Shown here piece by piece: positions 1 to 9,081 of a stretch of 64,000 nt of DNA. Origin of the DNA: Pseudomonas viridiflava (GTDB taxonomy: Bacteria > Pseudomonadota > Gammaproteobacteria > Pseudomonadales > Pseudomonadaceae). The DNA lies in assembly GCF_900580865.1 (NCBI RefSeq), contig NZ_UTBZ01000052.1:124001-188000 (forward strand). The letters are read 5' to 3'. The notes under the pieces were generated by a model. It had not been told where the DNA came from, did no database searches, and saw only the letters and a list, made by a program, of their open reading frames with translations. The stretch's first letter is position 1; each line of letters opens with the position of its first letter. The position numbers and the translations under genes are program-made.

Positions 1-7
1 GAGTCGG

Positions 8-1189
8 TTGACTCACTTGCTGAGGCTGAACGGTTATTTCGGCGTGATGGCCTGGGTGCTCGCGGCGCTGTTGTTCATCAATCGCCTGAGCAGCATGGTC
101 AAGCTGTTCATGGCGCTGTATCTGCGTCAGGAGCTGGGGCTGGCGATCGAGACGGTTGGCTGGTTGCTGTCGGCCTATGGCGCGGGTTTGCTGATAGGCT
201 CGATGCTCGGTGGCTGGCTCAGTGATCATGTGCGCACGGCGCGGTTGACGGCGGCGTTGTTCTTTATTTCGGTGTGGGTGCTGATTCTGCTGGGGCTGGT
301 GACGCAGGTGCCGTTGCTCGCTGCGTTGTTGTTGCTTAGCGGAACCATCGATGGGGCTATTCGCACGTTGCACCAACGCCTGATCATGGAATATTGCGAA
401 GTCGCTCAACGTTCGCGTGCGCAGGCCTTGAGCCGGGTGGCGCGTAATCTCGGCATGGCCGCCGCCGGGGTGGCGGGCGGGGTTTTGGCGCAGACGGATT
501 TTCGCTGGGTATTTTTCGCCAGTGCGGCGATGACGTTGCTGGCGCTGCTGTGGTTTGTCCGGACCACGTGGCGGCGTCCGGTGCTGATCATTGATGAGTC
601 TTCCACGACCGCTGCCGGTGGCTCGGGTGTGCCGTATCGCGACAAACCGTTCCTGTGGCTGCTGGCGGCGACGGCCGTGCTTGGCATCGCGTTCGATACG
701 GTTTACAGCACGCTGGGCAACTATCTGCGTGATTACTATCAGTTGAGCACCGAGGCCATCGGCTGGCAGTTCGGGCTCAATGCGTTGCTGGTGATCGCCC
801 TGCAGATTCCGCTGTCGCACTGGGGTGAGCGTTGGGGCACGCGTCGGCAGATGCTCGCGGGTAGTTTGCTGGTGGCGTGCGGGCTGGGCATGTTGCCGTT
901 CGGTTCCGGGCTGGCGTTCGTCTGTCTGTCGACGCTGATCTGGACGTTGGGCGAGGCGTTGTTCATGCCACCGCTGAATGTGCTGGCGATGCAGTTTGCG
1001 CAGAGTGGCAAAAGCGGTCAGTACTTTGGCCTGTTCTTTATGAGCTGGAGTGCCAGCGCATTGTTGTCACCGGTGCTCAGCGGTCAGTTGTACGGCAATT
1101 TCGGTGGCCACAGTGTCTGGCTGGCCACCACGCTGTTGGTGCTGATGTCGATTCCCTTAACGTGGCAAGCCACCCGCCCGCTTAGCTGA
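8..1189 (+). CDS. MFS transporter (start may lie outside the window)
   Basis: An inner-membrane transporter of the major facilitator superfamily. The protein of about 393 residues is almost entirely hydrophobic, with roughly twelve membrane segments in two halves split by a hydrophilic loop near residues 190-215. A typical MFS loop after the second segment is visible (GGWLSDHVRTARL, about residues 68-80). The first possible start in view is a TTG at position 8; the frame stays open to the window edge, so the true start could be upstream, or be the ATG at 47. The substrate cannot be read from the sequence; a drug or metabolite exporter is the default guess. It is not obviously linked to the dpp genes, which lie on the other strand. 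Confidence 0.8.
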   Translation: MTHLLRLNGYFGVMAWVLAALLFINRLSSMVKLFMALYLRQELGLAIETVGWLLSAYGAGLLIGSMLGGWLSDHVRTARLTAALFFISVWVLILLGLVTQVPLLAALLLLSGTIDGAIRTLHQRLIMEYCEVAQRSRAQALSRVARNLGMAAAGVAGGVLAQTDFRWVFFASAAMTLLALLWFVRTTWRRPVLIIDESSTTAAGGSGVPYRDKPFLWLLAATAVLGIAFDTVYSTLGNYLRDYYQLSTEAIGWQFGLNALLVIALQIPLSHWGERWGTRRQMLAGSLLVACGLGMLPFGSGLAFVCLSTLIWTLGEALFMPPLNVLAMQFAQSGKSGQYFGLFFMSWSASALLSPVLSGQLYGNFGGHSVWLATTLLVLMSIPLTWQATRPLS

Positions 1190-1345
1190 TCCGGCGATAG
1201 ACATTATTCGAAACCCGTCTGTGTGCGAAGGGCATTTCTGCCTGCCCGTTAGCGTCCTATCTGGTGAACCCGATGGATCGGAACTAGATTTCACACAGCG
1301 CCAGTCAGGCACGAATGTCTCACCTGAAAATGGATGGAGTCGGCT

Positions 1346-1609
1346 ATGAAAAGCAGGTTGCTACGAGTTTTATTGCTGTTGAAAGTGATGGTCATGCTGT
1401 CCCTTGGCACCGCGACGGCCTGGGCCGAGTGCGAGGATCACGATTCCCAGGCCTCCATCGGACAGATCGGGCACAGCGGCTTGATGCTCGCCAAGTCCGA
1501 GTCCGAGCCGGGCGATCAGGGGCAGGGTGGTGCTGCCGATGATGACGACTCGACCACTGACGAACCGGACCCTGATGATCCGGACGCCGAAGGCGACAGC
1601 CAGACGTAA
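1346..1609 (+). CDS. small secreted acidic protein, unknown function
   Basis: I do not recognise a family. The 87-residue product begins with a clear Sec signal peptide (basic MKSRLLR, a hydrophobic stretch, and a likely cut after AWA near residue 26). The mature part is short and strongly acidic, ending in a D/E-rich tail (DDDDSTTDEPDPDDPDAEGD) that should be disordered and could bind divalent cations. An ATG twelve bases upstream (1334) is in frame, but 1346 gives the better signal peptide. It has its own gap of about 155 bases upstream and a strong hairpin terminator just after the stop, so it looks like a one-gene transcript. Cation binding is inference from composition only. Confidence 0.6.
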   Translation: MKSRLLRVLLLLKVMVMLSLGTATAWAECEDHDSQASIGQIGHSGLMLAKSESEPGDQGQGGAADDDDSTTDEPDPDDPDAEGDSQT

Positions 1610-1624
1610 ATTGCAGGCAAAAGA

Positions 1625-1671
1625 AAACCCCTTCTGCCTCGACTGATGCGCAATCGAGGTGGGAGGGGTTT
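1625..1671 (+). terminator. hairpin terminator after the small acidic protein gene
   Basis: Inverted repeat AAACCCCTTCTGCCTCG / CGAGGTGGGAGGGGTTT with a loop of about a dozen bases, sixteen bases after the stop codon. The A-run on the left and T-run on the right could let it work in both directions, also ending the convergent dpp transcript if that reads through. Confidence 0.6.
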
Positions 1672-1703
1672 GCTCAACACTTTATCCCTGAATAAACACG
1701 ATC

Positions 1704-1794
1704 CCTGTAGGAGCTGCGGCACGCTGCGATCTTTTGATTCTGATTCTGACAATCAAAAGATCGCAGCCTCGTTTCACTCGACAGCTCCTACAGG
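1704..1794. repeat. REP/BIME inverted pair, GTAGGAGCTGC family
   Basis: Two inverted copies of the Pseudomonas REP unit (CTGTAGGAGCTGC...GCTGCGATCTTTTGAT and its complement) lie between the convergent small protein gene and dppF. The same family recurs near 20.9, 25.5, 44.3 and 52.8 kb. The right copy is diverged in the GCCTCGTTTCACTCGACAGC part. Confidence 0.85.
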
Positions 1795-1818
1795 TTTCGT
1801 GTCGCTCTCCAGATTTGC

Positions 1819-2799
1819 TTACGCCGCGCCGTCGAGGAACTGCTCGGCGTAGTGGCAAGCCACCTGCCGGCTGTCGAGCTGGCGTAACGCCGGCTCTTCC
1901 GTGCTGCAACGCTCGGTCGCATACGGGCAGCGCTTGTGGAAAGCGCAGCCCGGCGGCGGGTTCAGCGGGTTGGGCAGCTCGCCGACGATCTTGATTTTCG
2001 GCTTGTTCGGGTCCGGGTGAATGGTCGGGGTCGCCGACAGCAGCGCCTGGGTGTACGGGTGCAGCGGACGCTCGTAGATGTCGTTCTTCGGACCCAGTTC
2101 CACCGGGCGACCGAGGTACATCACCATTACGTCATCGGCCACGTGTTGCACCACCGCGAGGTTGTGCGAGATGAACACGTAAGCGGTGTTGAACTCCTGC
2201 TGCAGATCCATGAACAGGTTGAGCACCTGCGCCTGAATCGACACGTCCAGTGCCGACGTCGGTTCATCTGCCACCAGCACTTTCGGTTGCAACATCATCG
2301 CCCGCGCCAGCGCGATACGCTGACGCTGGCCGCCGGAGAACATGTGCGGATAGCGCTGATAGTGCTCAGGGCGCAAGCCGACCTGCTTCATCATCGCCTG
2401 GACTTTCTCGCGACGTTCGGCAGCGCTCAGGTTGGTGTTGATCAGCAGCGGCTCGCCGAGCTGGTCACCGACTTTTTGCCGAGGGTTCAACGACGCGTAC
2501 GGGCTCTGAAACACCATCTGCACGTCTTTTCGCAGTTGCTTGCGCTGGGCTTTGTCAGCGCCGGCGACTTCCTGGCCGGCGATTTTCAGCGAGCCGGACG
2601 ACGGATCTTCAATCAGCGTCAACGCGCGGGCGAGGGTGGATTTGCCGCAGCCCGACTCGCCTACAACAGCGAGGGTCTTGCCGGCTTCCAGTTCGAACGA
2701 CACACCGTTCAGTGCGCGCACGGTCGCATGGCCCTTGAACAGGCCACGGGAGACTTCGTAGTGACGGGTCAGGTCGCGGGCGGTAAGTACGACGGCCAT
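1819..2799 (-). CDS. dppF: dipeptide ABC transporter ATP-binding protein DppF
   Basis: One of the two ATPases of the dipeptide importer; it hydrolyses ATP on the cytoplasmic face of DppBC. In the 326-residue product I see Walker A GESGCGKST (residues 47-55), the signature LSGGQ-type SGGQRQRIALARAM, Walker B VLVADEPTSALD, and the C-terminal oligopeptide-family extension with the Cys-containing CAFHKRCPYA segment, which in this family can hold an Fe-S cluster. Its ATG overlaps the TAA of dppD (TAATG), so translation is coupled. It is the last gene of the dpp cluster. Sequence alone does not separate DppF from OppF, but the four binding proteins and the OprD-type porin next to it favour dipeptides. 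Confidence 0.93.
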   Translation of the reverse strand: MAVVLTARDLTRHYEVSRGLFKGHATVRALNGVSFELEAGKTLAVVGESGCGKSTLARALTLIEDPSSGSLKIAGQEVAGADKAQRKQLRKDVQMVFQSPYASLNPRQKVGDQLGEPLLINTNLSAAERREKVQAMMKQVGLRPEHYQRYPHMFSGGQRQRIALARAMMLQPKVLVADEPTSALDVSIQAQVLNLFMDLQQEFNTAYVFISHNLAVVQHVADDVMVMYLGRPVELGPKNDIYERPLHPYTQALLSATPTIHPDPNKPKIKIVGELPNPLNPPPGCAFHKRCPYATERCSTEEPALRQLDSRQVACHYAEQFLDGAA

Positions 2800-3767
2800 T
2801 ACGCCACCTCCTGGTTCAGCGGGAAGAAGCAGCGGGCGAGGCTGTGGCTTTTCGGATCAAGACCTGGACGCTGCGCGCGGCAGCTGTCCTGCACGTACGG
2901 GCAGCGTGGCGACAGCAGGCAACCCTGCGGACGGTCGTAGCGGCCCGGGACGATGCCCGGCAGGGTCGACAGGCGTGAGGCGCCGAGGCTGTGCTCGGGA
3001 ATCGCCTTGAGCAGGGCTTCGCTGTACGGGTGCGCCGGGATGTCGAACAGTTGCGGCACTTGACCGACTTCAACGGCTTGCCCTGCGTACATCACGCAGA
3101 CGCGCTGGGCGGTTTCAGCCACGACCGCGAGGTCGTGAGTGATCAGCACCAGGCCCATATTCTGTTCTTTCTGCAACGCCAGCAGCAGATCCATGATCTG
3201 CGCCTGAATGGTTACGTCCAGCGCAGTGGTCGGTTCGTCGGCGATCAGCAGTTTCGGTTCGCCGGCAATCGCCATGGCGATCGCAACGCGTTGGCTCATA
3301 CCGCCGGAGAGTTGATGCGGGTAGGCGTCCATACGGCTGGCTGCGCCCGGGATTTCGACTTTTTCCAGCAGTTCGATCGCACGTTTACGCGCCTGCTTGC
3401 CGGAAATTTTCAGGTGCAGACGCAGCACTTCTTCGATCTGGAAACCGACGGTGTAGCTCGGGTTCAGTGCGGTCATCGGGTCCTGAAAGACCATCGACAG
3501 GTCTTTGCCGACGATTTGCCGACGCTGACGGTTGCTCAGCTTGAGCATGTCTTTGCCGTCAAAGCTGAGCGCGTCGGCGGTGACGATGCCGGGATGCTCG
3601 ATCAGGCCCATCAGCGCCATCATGGTCACGGATTTACCCGAACCCGACTCGCCAACGATGGCCAGTACTTCGCCCTTGTCGACTTTCAGGTCGAGGCCAT
3701 CGACCACCGGGGTCGCGGTCTTGTCGCCGAAGCGAACGTTGAGATTCTTGATTTCTAGCAGTGACAT
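2799..3767 (-). CDS. dppD: dipeptide ABC transporter ATP-binding protein DppD
   Basis: Partner ATPase of DppF in the dipeptide importer. The product has 322 residues if started at the ATG that follows TGAGGAGATTCCC, a good ribosome-binding site which also contains the dppC stop; a longer frame upstream lacks such a site. Walker A is GESGSGKS (residues 39-46), the signature [15 protein letters not shown], Walker [13 protein letters not shown], and the family C-terminal segment with [15 protein letters not shown]. It overlaps dppF by one base and follows dppC by ten bases, in one operon. Confidence 0.93.
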   Translation of the reverse strand: MSLLEIKNLNVRFGDKTATPVVDGLDLKVDKGEVLAIVGESGSGKSVTMMALMGLIEHPGIVTADALSFDGKDMLKLSNRQRRQIVGKDLSMVFQDPMTALNPSYTVGFQIEEVLRLHLKISGKQARKRAIELLEKVEIPGAASRMDAYPHQLSGGMSQRVAIAMAIAGEPKLLIADEPTTALDVTIQAQIMDLLLALQKEQNMGLVLITHDLAVVAETAQRVCVMYAGQAVEVGQVPQLFDIPAHPYSEALLKAIPEHSLGASRLSTLPGIVPGRYDRPQGCLLSPRCPYVQDSCRAQRPGLDPKSHSLARCFFPLNQEVA

Positions 3768-3777
3768 GGGAATCTCC

Positions 3778-4701
3778 TCAGGCGGCGTTCTTGAGTTTCG
3801 GGTCCAGCGCATCGCGCAGGCCGTCGCCCATCAAGTTGATTGCCAGCACGCTGAGCAAAATGGTCAAACCAGGCAGGCTCACCACCCACCAGGCGCGTTC
3901 GATGTAGTCGCGAGCCGAAGCGAGCATGGTGCCCCACTCAGGGGTTGGCGGTTGTACGCCAAGGCCGAGGAAGCCCAGTGCAGCGGCATCGAGAATCGCC
4001 GAAGAGAAGCTCAAGGTTGCCTGAACGATCAGCGGCGCCATGCAGTTCGGCAGCACGGTGATGAACATCAGACGTGGCAGACCGGCACCGGCCAGGCGCG
4101 CGGCGGTCACGTAGTCGCGGTTCAGTTCGCCCATCACGGCGGCACGGGTCAGACGCACGTAGGACGGCAGCGAGACCACAGCAATAGCGATCACGGTGTT
4201 GATCAGGCCAGGGCCGAGGATGGCGACAATCGCCACGGCCAGCAGCAGCGACGGCAGGGCCAGCATGATGTCCATCAGACGCATGATGGTCGGGCCGATC
4301 ATCTTCGGGAAGAAACCGGCGAACAGACCGAGCAGAATCCCCGGGATCAGCGACATGACGACCGACGACAAACCGATCAGCAGCGACAGGCGCGAGCCTT
4401 GGATCAGACGCGACAGCAGGTCACGCCCCAGTTCATCGGTGCCGAGCAGGAACTGGATTTGCCCGCCTTCGAGCCACGCCGGTGGCGTCAGCAGGAAGTC
4501 ACGGTATTGCTCGCTCGGGTTATGCGGCGCGACCCACGGCGCGAACAGCGCGCAGAAGATGATCAGCAGCATGAACAGCAGGCCGGCAACTGCGCCCTTG
4601 TTCTTCGAGAAAGCTTGCCAGAATTCTTTGTACGGCGACGGGTACAGCAGGCTTTGATCCGCGTTGGCGGCGGTGGCTACTGAGGATGTTGGAGTGCTCA
4701 T
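3778..4701 (-). CDS. dppC: dipeptide ABC transporter permease DppC
   Basis: Inner-membrane permease that pairs with DppB to form the dipeptide channel. Started at MSTPTSSV (ATG whose complement ends at 4701) it has 307 residues, normal for DppC; an open frame further upstream overlaps dppB and has no supporting site. A soluble N-terminus of about 35 residues precedes the first membrane segment ([19 protein letters not shown]), and the cytoplasmic EAA-type loop ([20 protein letters not shown]) that contacts the ATPases lies in the second half. It follows dppB by eleven bases. Confidence 0.93.
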   Translation of the reverse strand: MSTPTSSVATAANADQSLLYPSPYKEFWQAFSKNKGAVAGLLFMLLIIFCALFAPWVAPHNPSEQYRDFLLTPPAWLEGGQIQFLLGTDELGRDLLSRLIQGSRLSLLIGLSSVVMSLIPGILLGLFAGFFPKMIGPTIMRLMDIMLALPSLLLAVAIVAILGPGLINTVIAIAVVSLPSYVRLTRAAVMGELNRDYVTAARLAGAGLPRLMFITVLPNCMAPLIVQATLSFSSAILDAAALGFLGLGVQPPTPEWGTMLASARDYIERAWWVVSLPGLTILLSVLAINLMGDGLRDALDPKLKNAA

Positions 4702-4712
4702 GGTTATTGACC

Positions 4713-5723
4713 TCAGCGCTGATGACGGATGCGTGGGTTGGCAAAGCCGTAGAGGATGTCCACTACGAAGTTGACCAGAATCACCAGGCAGGCGATTAAC
4801 AGGATGCCGTTTTGCACAACCGGGTAGTCCCGGGCGCCGATGGCTTCGATCAGCCATTTACCGATGCCGGGCCAGGAGAAAATGGTTTCGGTCAGAACCG
4901 CACCGGCCAGCAGGGTGCCGACTTGCAGACCGACCACGGTGAGTACCGGAATCAGCGCGTTACGCAGACCATGGACGAACACCACGCGCGACGGCGACAG
5001 GCCTTTGGCTTTGGCGGTGCGGATGTAGTCTTCGCGCAGCACTTCGAGCATCGACGAACGGGTCATCCGTGCGATCACTGCCAGCGGAATGGTGCCGAGC
5101 ACGATGGCCGGCAGGATCAGGTGATGCAGTGCATCAAAGAACGCCCCGACGTCATCGGCCAGCAGCGTGTCGATCAACATGAAGCCGGTGCGCGGCTCGA
5201 TGTCGTAGAGCAAGTCGATCCGCCCGGAAACCGGGGTCCAGCCCAGGCTCACCGAGAAGAACATGATCAGGATCAGGCCCCACCAGAAGATCGGCATCGA
5301 ATAGCCCGCGAGGGAGATGCCCATCACCCCGTGGTCGAACAGCGATCCTCGCTTGAGTGCCGCGATCACCCCGGCCAGAAGACCGAGAATGCCGGCGAAC
5401 AGCAGGGCGGCCATGGACAGTTCCAGGGTCGCCGGGAAGAGAGAGGTGAACTCGGTCCATACGCTCTCACGCGTGCGCAGGGATTCGCCGAGATCGCCTT
5501 GAGCCAGTTTGCCGATGTAGTCCAGATACTGGGCATACAGTGGCTTGTTCAGACCTAGGCGTTCCATTGCCTGAGCGTGCATTTCGGGGTCGACCCGACG
5601 TTCGCCCATCATCACTTCCACGGGGTCGCCCGGAATCATGCGAATCAACGCGAAAGTCAGCAAGGTGATGCCGAAAAACGTGGGGATCAACAACCCCAGT
5701 CGGCGGGCAATAAAACTAAACAT
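4713..5723 (-). CDS. dppB: dipeptide ABC transporter permease DppB
   Basis: The other permease subunit of the dipeptide importer, 336 residues, the usual length. It starts with the typical first membrane helix (MFSFIARRLGLLIPTFFGIT), has a large periplasmic loop rich in family residues (GDLGESLRTRESVW), and carries the EAA loop (DYIRTAKAKGLSPSRVVFVH). It is the first transporter gene after the fourth binding-protein gene and is separated from it by a strong hairpin, which should keep permease levels below binding-protein levels. Confidence 0.93.
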   Translation of the reverse strand: MFSFIARRLGLLIPTFFGITLLTFALIRMIPGDPVEVMMGERRVDPEMHAQAMERLGLNKPLYAQYLDYIGKLAQGDLGESLRTRESVWTEFTSLFPATLELSMAALLFAGILGLLAGVIAALKRGSLFDHGVMGISLAGYSMPIFWWGLILIMFFSVSLGWTPVSGRIDLLYDIEPRTGFMLIDTLLADDVGAFFDALHHLILPAIVLGTIPLAVIARMTRSSMLEVLREDYIRTAKAKGLSPSRVVFVHGLRNALIPVLTVVGLQVGTLLAGAVLTETIFSWPGIGKWLIEAIGARDYPVVQNGILLIACLVILVNFVVDILYGFANPRIRHQR

Positions 5724-5756
5724 CTTGTGTGGTACCTCATCAGCCGGTTAGGCGTG

Positions 5757-5786
5757 CCCGGCTTCCCTGGGGTCAGGGAGGCCGGG
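5757..5786 (-). terminator. hairpin between the binding-protein gene and dppB
   Basis: On the minus strand CCCGGCCTCCCTG pairs with AGGGAAGCCGGG around a short loop. No long T-run follows, so it more likely slows 3' decay of the upstream message or attenuates partially than terminates fully. This layout is known in other binding-protein-dependent transporter operons. Confidence 0.5.
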
Positions 5787-5796
5787 AGTTTCTTAT

Positions 5797-7392
5797 CTAC
5801 TTCACCTGGGTAGTGGCGAAGTTATTAGTTGTGAGGGGGCTGATGTGATAGCCCTCTACGTTGTTGCGCATTGCAGTAAACATCCGCGTGTGGGCCATGC
5901 TGATCCATGGTTGATCCTGGTTAAAGATCACCTGGGCTTGTTCATACAGCTTGGCGCGTTCGGCCGGATCTACTTTAGCTCGTGCTTCGTCGATCAGCGC
6001 CTGGAACTTCTCGCTGCACCAGCGCGCGTAGTTTTCGCCGTTCTTGGCCGCTTCGCAACTGAGCATAGGCGTCAGGAAGTTATCCGGGTCGCCGTTGTCG
6101 CCCGCCCATCCGGCCGAGACCATGTCGTGCTCGCCGGCCTTGGCGCGTTTAAGCATCTCGCCCCATTCCATCACACGGATGTCGATCTTGATCCCGACTT
6201 TCGCCAGGTCAGCCTGCATCATTTGTGCGCCAAGCATCGGGTTCGGGTTGGTCGGACCGCCGCCGTTGCGGGTAAACAGGGTAAACGTGGTGCCTTCTGG
6301 AACCCCGGCCTCCTTGAGCAGGGCGCGAGCCTTGTCGAGGTCGCGTGGCGGGTTCTTCAGTTCGTGGTTGTAGCCGAGCAAGGTGTCCGGGTACGGGTTG
6401 ACCGCGACGGTCGCGTTGCCCTTGCCGAACAGCGCGTTGACGTAAGCGGCTTTGTCGAAGGCGATGTCGATCGCCTTACGCACGCGCACGTCGCTCATGT
6501 ATTTGTGCTGGGTGTTCATGGCGATGTACGAAACGGTCATCGCGTTCAGTTCATCGACCTTGAGCTTGTCGTCTTTCTTGATGCTCGGGATGTCATCCGG
6601 CTTCGGATACAGCGCGATCTGGCACTCGTTGGCCTTGAGCTTTTGCAGGCGCACGTTGTTGTCGGTGGCAATCGCCAGGATCAACGCATCGGCTGGCGGC
6701 TTGCCACGGAAATACTCCGGGTTGGCCTTGAAGCGAACCTGAGCATCCTTGGCGTAGCGCTGGAAGATGAACGGGCCGGTGCCGACAGGCTTGTTGTTCA
6801 GGTCGCCGGTCTTGTTGGCCTTGAGCAACTGATCGGCGTACTCGGCGGAGTAGATGGCAGTGAACGGCATCGCGACATCGGCCAGGAACGGCGCTTCGCG
6901 GCGGGTCAGAGTGAACTTGACCGTGTGGTCGTCGACTTTTTCGACGCTTTTGAGCAGTTCTTTGAAGCCCATGCTTTCAAAGTACGGGAAGCCCACGCTC
7001 GACAATTTGTGCCACGGGTGATTCGGGTCCAGCTGACGCTGGAAGCTCCAGACCACGTCGTCGGCGTTCATGTCGCGGGTCGGCTTGAAGTATTCGGTGG
7101 TGTGAAACTTGACGCCTTTACGCAGGTGGAACGTGTAGGTCAGACCGTCTTCACTGATGTCCCAGGTGTCTGCCAGGGCCGGAACGATTTCCGTGGTGCC
7201 GGGCTTGAAGTCCACCAGACGGTTGAAGATGGTTTCGGCCACAGCGTCCGCCGTGACTGCAGTTGTGTACTGGACCATATCGAAGCCTTCCGGACTGGCT
7301 TCGGTGCAGACCACCAAGGGTTTGGCCGAGACGCCAACAGCGACACTCAGCAACGCAGCCGCGATGGCCGCACGTAGGGGAAGCATTTTCAT
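5797..7392 (-). CDS. dppA: dipeptide-binding periplasmic protein, DppA family (paralogue nearest dppB)
   Basis: Solute-binding protein of family 5 that captures short peptides in the periplasm and delivers them to DppBC. The start chosen is the ATG of MKMLPLRAAIAAALLSVAVG, with GAGGG upstream, which yields a good signal peptide cut after VSA; an upstream in-frame ATG (7446) would bury the signal. The 531-residue product starts its mature part with KPLVVCTEASPEGFD and shows family patches GTGPFIFQRY and the conserved GDNGDPDNFL. Of the four paralogues it is the most divergent, and it sits directly in front of dppB, the position of dppA4 in P. aeruginosa as I recall it. Confidence 0.9.
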   Translation of the reverse strand: MKMLPLRAAIAAALLSVAVGVSAKPLVVCTEASPEGFDMVQYTTAVTADAVAETIFNRLVDFKPGTTEIVPALADTWDISEDGLTYTFHLRKGVKFHTTEYFKPTRDMNADDVVWSFQRQLDPNHPWHKLSSVGFPYFESMGFKELLKSVEKVDDHTVKFTLTRREAPFLADVAMPFTAIYSAEYADQLLKANKTGDLNNKPVGTGPFIFQRYAKDAQVRFKANPEYFRGKPPADALILAIATDNNVRLQKLKANECQIALYPKPDDIPSIKKDDKLKVDELNAMTVSYIAMNTQHKYMSDVRVRKAIDIAFDKAAYVNALFGKGNATVAVNPYPDTLLGYNHELKNPPRDLDKARALLKEAGVPEGTTFTLFTRNGGGPTNPNPMLGAQMMQADLAKVGIKIDIRVMEWGEMLKRAKAGEHDMVSAGWAGDNGDPDNFLTPMLSCEAAKNGENYARWCSEKFQALIDEARAKVDPAERAKLYEQAQVIFNQDQPWISMAHTRMFTAMRNNVEGYHISPLTTNNFATTQVK

Positions 7393-7469
7393 CGATAACC
7401 CTCTGCAATCGGTTGAAGACAAAAAGCCGAACGGCCGACTCATCATGAGTCAGCCGTCGACTGGCGTTT

Positions 7470-8906
7470 TTACAGGATGTTGAATGGAATCGTGGTCACG
7501 AGACGGAACTCGTTGATGCTGCCGTCGGACTGGAATTCGCTCGCACGGTGCGCGGTGTAAGTGCCGCGAATGGTGGTGGCTTTCAGAGGACCGCTCTGTA
7601 CGGCATAGGTCGCCCCGATTCCGTATTCATAGTGATGCTCGCCGTCCTGCTCCTGAATACCGTCATAGCCCTTCTTGGCGACGCCTTTGTTGCCGTCGTA
7701 GTGAGTACCGTCGATACCCCAGCCGCGCGCCTGATAGATGTTGAACTTCAGACCAGGTACACCGTATTCAGCCATGTTGATGGCGTAGGAAACCTGGAAG
7801 GATTTCTCGTTCGGGCCGTTGAAGTCCGACAGCAGGGAGTTGGCCAGGTAGATGCCGTTGGTTTCGTGCAGGTAGTCGAAGTACTCGTTACCGTTCACTT
7901 GCTGGTAAGAGAAGGTCAGGTTGTGTGCCTGGTGAGTCAGGCCGAACGACAGCGAGTAAGTATCGTTGTCGATGTCGCCCAGCAGCTTTTTGCCTTCATC
8001 CACGGTTTTGTAGTAGTTCAGGCCGGTGGTCAAGGCGAGGACACTGCTGTCACCCAATTCATGGGTGGCGCCGAAGTAGTACTGGTTCCACAGGTCTTCG
8101 ACCTGAGTGCCCCACAGGCTGGTTTTCAGGCTTTCGAGCGGCTGATAGCTGATGCCAGCGGTGTTGACCTTGTCTGATTCAACACGGCCGTTGGCGTACT
8201 CGGCGCGGAATTTTTGCAGGCTTTGTTCCGAACGTGGCGATACGCGATCGAACGTGGCGAGGTCGAAGGACAGGTTGTTCAGTTCTTCACTGTGCAGGGC
8301 CACACCCTCGAAGCTCGAAGGCAGTGCACGGTTGCCGATCACGTCGACCTGCGGGCTGCTGAAGCCCATGCGGCCGGCGGTCAGAGTAGTGTTGGACACG
8401 CGGGCCTTGATGTTGGCGAGACCGACTTTGCTCCACTGATCGACGGCTTCACCGTTGTTCTTGTGGGTCAGGGTACGGTTGTTGCCAGAGCCGTCGCCGG
8501 TCTTTGGCGCACCACCGTTGGCCGATGCCAGATTCTTGCGGTCACGTTCCAGCGCCACAGCGTTGTACGCCGCCACTTCGGTGCTGAAACCTACAGTGCC
8601 CTCGGTGAAGCCCGAGTTGTACTTGACGATAGTGCCTTGGACCCAGTTGATGCGACGGTCTGTTTCAGCCAGCGAACCATTCTTTTTATAGGCGAACTTG
8701 CCGCCGCGCTTGAGTTGTTCGTTGGCGTACCAGTTACGCGTCGTACCGGTGATCGACTGTCCTTCGACGAAGCCGGTCGCTTCTGCCTGGGCGCTCTTGG
8801 TGTTGACGGTCACCGGGGTGAACGCCTGACTCTGGGTTTCCGCATAAGCCGTGGCGGTGACGCTGCTGATGGCCAGGGCCAGTATCGCGGTGCTGCTCAG
8901 TTTCAT
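7470..8906 (-). CDS. opdP: OprD-family outer-membrane porin, OpdP-like
   Basis: Outer-membrane channel of the Occ/OprD family, here expected to let dipeptides (OpdP: glycine-glutamate) reach the periplasm. The 478-residue product has a signal peptide (MKLSSTAILALAISSVTATAYA), then QSQAFTPVTVNTKSAQAEATG, OprD-type strands with alternating hydrophobic and polar residues, and ends in the aromatic/hydrophobic C-terminal strand FRLVTTIPFNIL used for insertion by the BAM complex. AAGGAG precedes the ATG well. Its place between two dipeptide-binding protein genes is the main reason to prefer OpdP over other OprD relatives. Confidence 0.85.
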   Translation of the reverse strand: MKLSSTAILALAISSVTATAYAETQSQAFTPVTVNTKSAQAEATGFVEGQSITGTTRNWYANEQLKRGGKFAYKKNGSLAETDRRINWVQGTIVKYNSGFTEGTVGFSTEVAAYNAVALERDRKNLASANGGAPKTGDGSGNNRTLTHKNNGEAVDQWSKVGLANIKARVSNTTLTAGRMGFSSPQVDVIGNRALPSSFEGVALHSEELNNLSFDLATFDRVSPRSEQSLQKFRAEYANGRVESDKVNTAGISYQPLESLKTSLWGTQVEDLWNQYYFGATHELGDSSVLALTTGLNYYKTVDEGKKLLGDIDNDTYSLSFGLTHQAHNLTFSYQQVNGNEYFDYLHETNGIYLANSLLSDFNGPNEKSFQVSYAINMAEYGVPGLKFNIYQARGWGIDGTHYDGNKGVAKKGYDGIQEQDGEHHYEYGIGATYAVQSGPLKATTIRGTYTAHRASEFQSDGSINEFRLVTTIPFNIL

Positions 8907-9035
8907 GGGTGAAGCTCCTTTACTTTCTTTTTATGCCGGCTTTTTTTGGTATGCCGGTTATTGGTTTAGAACTCATTCACACATCGCAAACGTTTGCCAA
9001 GGGCCGGATTGGCGAATTTCGGCAAAACGCTTGCG

Positions 9036-9059
9036 TGAGGGGCTAGACAGCGCCCCTCA
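9036..9059 (-). terminator. hairpin after the third binding-protein gene
   Basis: Perfect 8-bp inverted repeat TGAGGGGC / GCCCCTCA with an 8-base loop, about 25 bases past the stop of the binding-protein gene on the minus strand. It lacks a clear T-run, so partial termination or message stabilisation is likely. Confidence 0.45.
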
Positions 9060-9081
9060 GCGTTGCGGCTAATCGTCTGGT

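Noticed and set aside
3532..4683. Plus-strand frame of 383 codons opposite dppC
   Set aside because: Low-complexity, Q/R/H-rich antisense reading of permease helices; no start signal.
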